In this document: positions 5,055 to 6,387 of the stretch, piece by piece
Layout of the letters: every line of letters starts with the position of its first letter
Position numbering within the stretch: the first letter of the stretch is position 1
Assembly (NCBI GenBank): GCA_947573015.1
Contig: CANPDS010000155.1
Coordinates: 1 to 6,387 of the forward strand
DNA from: an uncultured Muribaculum sp.
Lineage (GTDB): Bacteria > Bacteroidota > Bacteroidia > Bacteroidales > Muribaculaceae
DNA length: 6,387 nucleotides
Reading direction: 5' to 3'
Translations under genes and position numbers: made by a program
The notes under the pieces: generated by a model
What the model was told of the DNA's origin: nothing
The model's input: the letters and a program-made list of their open reading frames with translations, nothing else
Databases searched by the model: none

Positions 5055-5723
5055 TTGACTGCAAAAGATGCCATATCACCCCAAATAGAGGCTTTCGACG
5101 AAGGTATGACTGTAGCCGACGTCATTGCATCATCCGGAGGCGACGCTGGAGGCCGGAAGTTTATTCCGGTGACAGACCGCTACGGAAAATACATCGGCAT
5201 GGCCGACATATACGGTGCGGACTGTCACGATTCAGCAACACTTGCCGACATAGCGCGCGCATCGCGGCCAGTAGAGGCATCCTCGCCGGTATCATTGCTT
5301 ATGGAACGCATGGCAGCCGGAGAGAAAACCGTGGCAGTGGTAGAGGACGGATCGCCCGACCTATATATAGGAGCTGTCGATACCGACAGCATACTGCGGA
5401 TAGCATCATCATTGTTTCCGCAGCTCGACGACTACACGGAGCTTACCATCGTCTGCCCGTCGGGAGAATACAGCGCTTCAGCCATTGCCCATGCCGTGGA
5501 AGATGCCGACGCCCATCTGCTCAATCTCAATGTAGTGGCCGGAACCATGCCCAACTCACCAACTACAGTACACCTGCGCGTCAACCATTCAAGGGGCGAA
5601 TCCGTGGCCCGTTCGCTCGCCCGCTATGGCTACGACACTGTGGAGATGGCCGGCACTCCGGGCTATCTAAATGCCGACATGATAGAGCGCGTCAATGCAT
5701 TGCTCCACTATCTTGAAGTATAA
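5055..5723 (+). CDS. CBS-domain protein with C-terminal ACT-like domain
   Basis: A 222-residue soluble protein. Residues 1 to about 122 form a divergent CBS pair: an MTAKDAISP start, FIPVTDRYGKYIGMADI (about 36-52), then a second half with VAVVEDGSPDLYIGAVDTDSIL (about 95-116). Residues about 130-200 (YTELTIVCPSGEYSASAIAHAVE, then VHLRVNHSRGESVARSLARYGYDTV) have the strand-helix pattern of an ACT-like domain. Both domain types usually bind small ligands such as adenine nucleotides or amino acids, so a sensor role is inferred. The start is TTG: an in-frame TAG lies 12 nt upstream, the next ATG is at codon 18, and the residues from the TTG match the N-terminus of Bacteroidota homologues as I recall them. 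It precedes nadK by 56 nt on the same strand, probably in one operon. No catalytic motif is visible and its function is unknown. Confidence 0.82.
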   Translation: MTAKDAISPQIEAFDEGMTVADVIASSGGDAGGRKFIPVTDRYGKYIGMADIYGADCHDSATLADIARASRPVEASSPVSLLMERMAAGEKTVAVVEDGSPDLYIGAVDTDSILRIASSLFPQLDDYTELTIVCPSGEYSASAIAHAVEDADAHLLNLNVVAGTMPNSPTTVHLRVNHSRGESVARSLARYGYDTVEMAGTPGYLNADMIERVNALLHYLEV

Positions 5724-5779
5724 ACTTTTTTGGCAAAATCAATCAATCCGTCACAAAAACATATCCTCATTTCTGCTCT

Positions 5780-6387
5780 ATGCGCATAGCTATCTACGGC
5801 AACCAGTATCAGGAAAAACATCTTGAGGAGATATCCTACTTCTTCAATGCACTCTGCCAACGCAATATGTGGGTAGAGGTAGAGGAGTCATTCTACCGCT
5901 ATCTGTGCGACGTGCTCCCCTCACCCCCACAGGTCAACGACATAATACGTGGCAACAACTTCAATGCCGCCGTAGCGATAAGCATCGGCGGCGACGGCAC
6001 ATTCCTCCACACAGCACAATGGGTAGGCGACAAGGAGATACCGATCTTAGGCATCAACACCGGCCACCTCGGATATCTTGCGGCGATGCACATGGGTGAC
6101 ATCGAGCCTTGGCTCGGACACCTGCTCGACGGAGAGTACGATGTGGAATGCCGCACCCTGATCGCCGTAGAAGCTGAATCGCCATTTCCAGAAGGGCTAT
6201 GGCCTTATGCGCTCAACGAGGTGGCAGTGCTCAAACAGGATACTTCATCAATGATAGAGATGGACGCACATATCAACGGGCTACCGCTCGCCAACTATCT
6301 TGGCGACGGACTTATAGTATCCACACCCACTGGCTCAACAGGTTACAATCTGTCGGTAGGCGGTCCGATACTCGAGCCATCGGCTCC
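5780..6387 (+). CDS. nadK: NAD kinase (partial, 3' end outside window)
   Basis: The first 202 codons of NAD kinase, cut by the right edge. The enzyme phosphorylates NAD with ATP to make NADP in the cytosol. Visible signatures are the N-terminal strand MRIAIYGN, the catalytic GGDGT (70-74) with Asp72 as the usual base, GINTGHLGYL (91-100), the NE motif of NAD binding (146-147), and DGLIVSTPTGSTGYNLSVGGPI (176-197), the conserved second nucleotide-binding region. The Gly in GSTGY where E. coli has Ala looks normal for Bacteroidota. The ATG at 5780 gives the expected N-terminus. It follows the CBS-ACT gene by 56 nt with no obvious terminator, so co-transcription is likely. About 90 C-terminal residues are missing because of the window end, not a mutation. 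Confidence 0.96.
   Translation, partial: MRIAIYGNQYQEKHLEEISYFFNALCQRNMWVEVEESFYRYLCDVLPSPPQVNDIIRGNNFNAAVAISIGGDGTFLHTAQWVGDKEIPILGINTGHLGYLAAMHMGDIEPWLGHLLDGEYDVECRTLIAVEAESPFPEGLWPYALNEVAVLKQDTSSMIEMDAHINGLPLANYLGDGLIVSTPTGSTGYNLSVGGPILEPSA

Noticed and set aside
5106..5108. In-frame ATG as the start of the CBS protein
   Set aside because: It would remove the first CBS strand and helix, which look like the N-terminus of homologues. The TTG at 5055 keeps them and lies 12 nt after an in-frame stop.

Overview
The window looks like a chromosomal core region of a Bacteroidota genome, most likely order Bacteroidales (Muribaculaceae-like is a guess). The reasons are the Bacteroidota-type sequences of ArgH, PdxJ, NadK and the CBS protein, the gene order pdxJ-exbB-exbD-tonB/tolA-like facing a CBS gene and nadK, near absence of Shine-Dalgarno sequences, and -7 elements matching TAnnTTTG. 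I see no phage, insertion sequence, CRISPR array or defence system.

Layout. Positions 1-651 (+) hold the 3' end of argH, overlapped by 4 nt by a small lipoprotein with a Rieske-like fold signature but altered ligands. A strong hairpin at 810-840 separates this unit from a minus-strand tRNA-His(GTG) at 842-919, which has its own promoter at 975-1006. Next, on the minus strand, is a YhhQ-family queuosine-precursor transporter (1085-1789). Its short leader carries a compact pseudoknot matching the preQ1-I riboswitch, ending 3 nt before the start codon. Positions 1822-2061 are non-coding and contain several inverted repeats. Positions 2062-4880 (minus) form one operon: pdxJ, an ExbB/TolQ channel, an ExbD/TolR protein and a TonB/TolA-like transducer. 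Positions 4881-5054 are a divergent control region with an imperfect palindrome and two facing promoter candidates. From 5055 (+) come a CBS-ACT-like protein starting with TTG and then nadK, cut off by the window end.

How the genes relate. The transporter imports a queuine/preQ1-type precursor. Its leader can sense preQ1, so uptake should fall when precursor is plentiful. The neighbouring tRNA-His has the G34-U35 anticodon that queuosine modification acts on, a functional link although transcription looks separate. The minus-strand operon joins PLP synthesis (PdxJ) to a proton-driven envelope energy-transduction complex. The divergent pair joins a predicted ligand-sensing protein to NADP synthesis. 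The best second-look items are the riboswitch, the acceptor-stem mismatch in tRNA-His, the ligand-altered Rieske-like lipoprotein, and the palindrome between the divergent operons.
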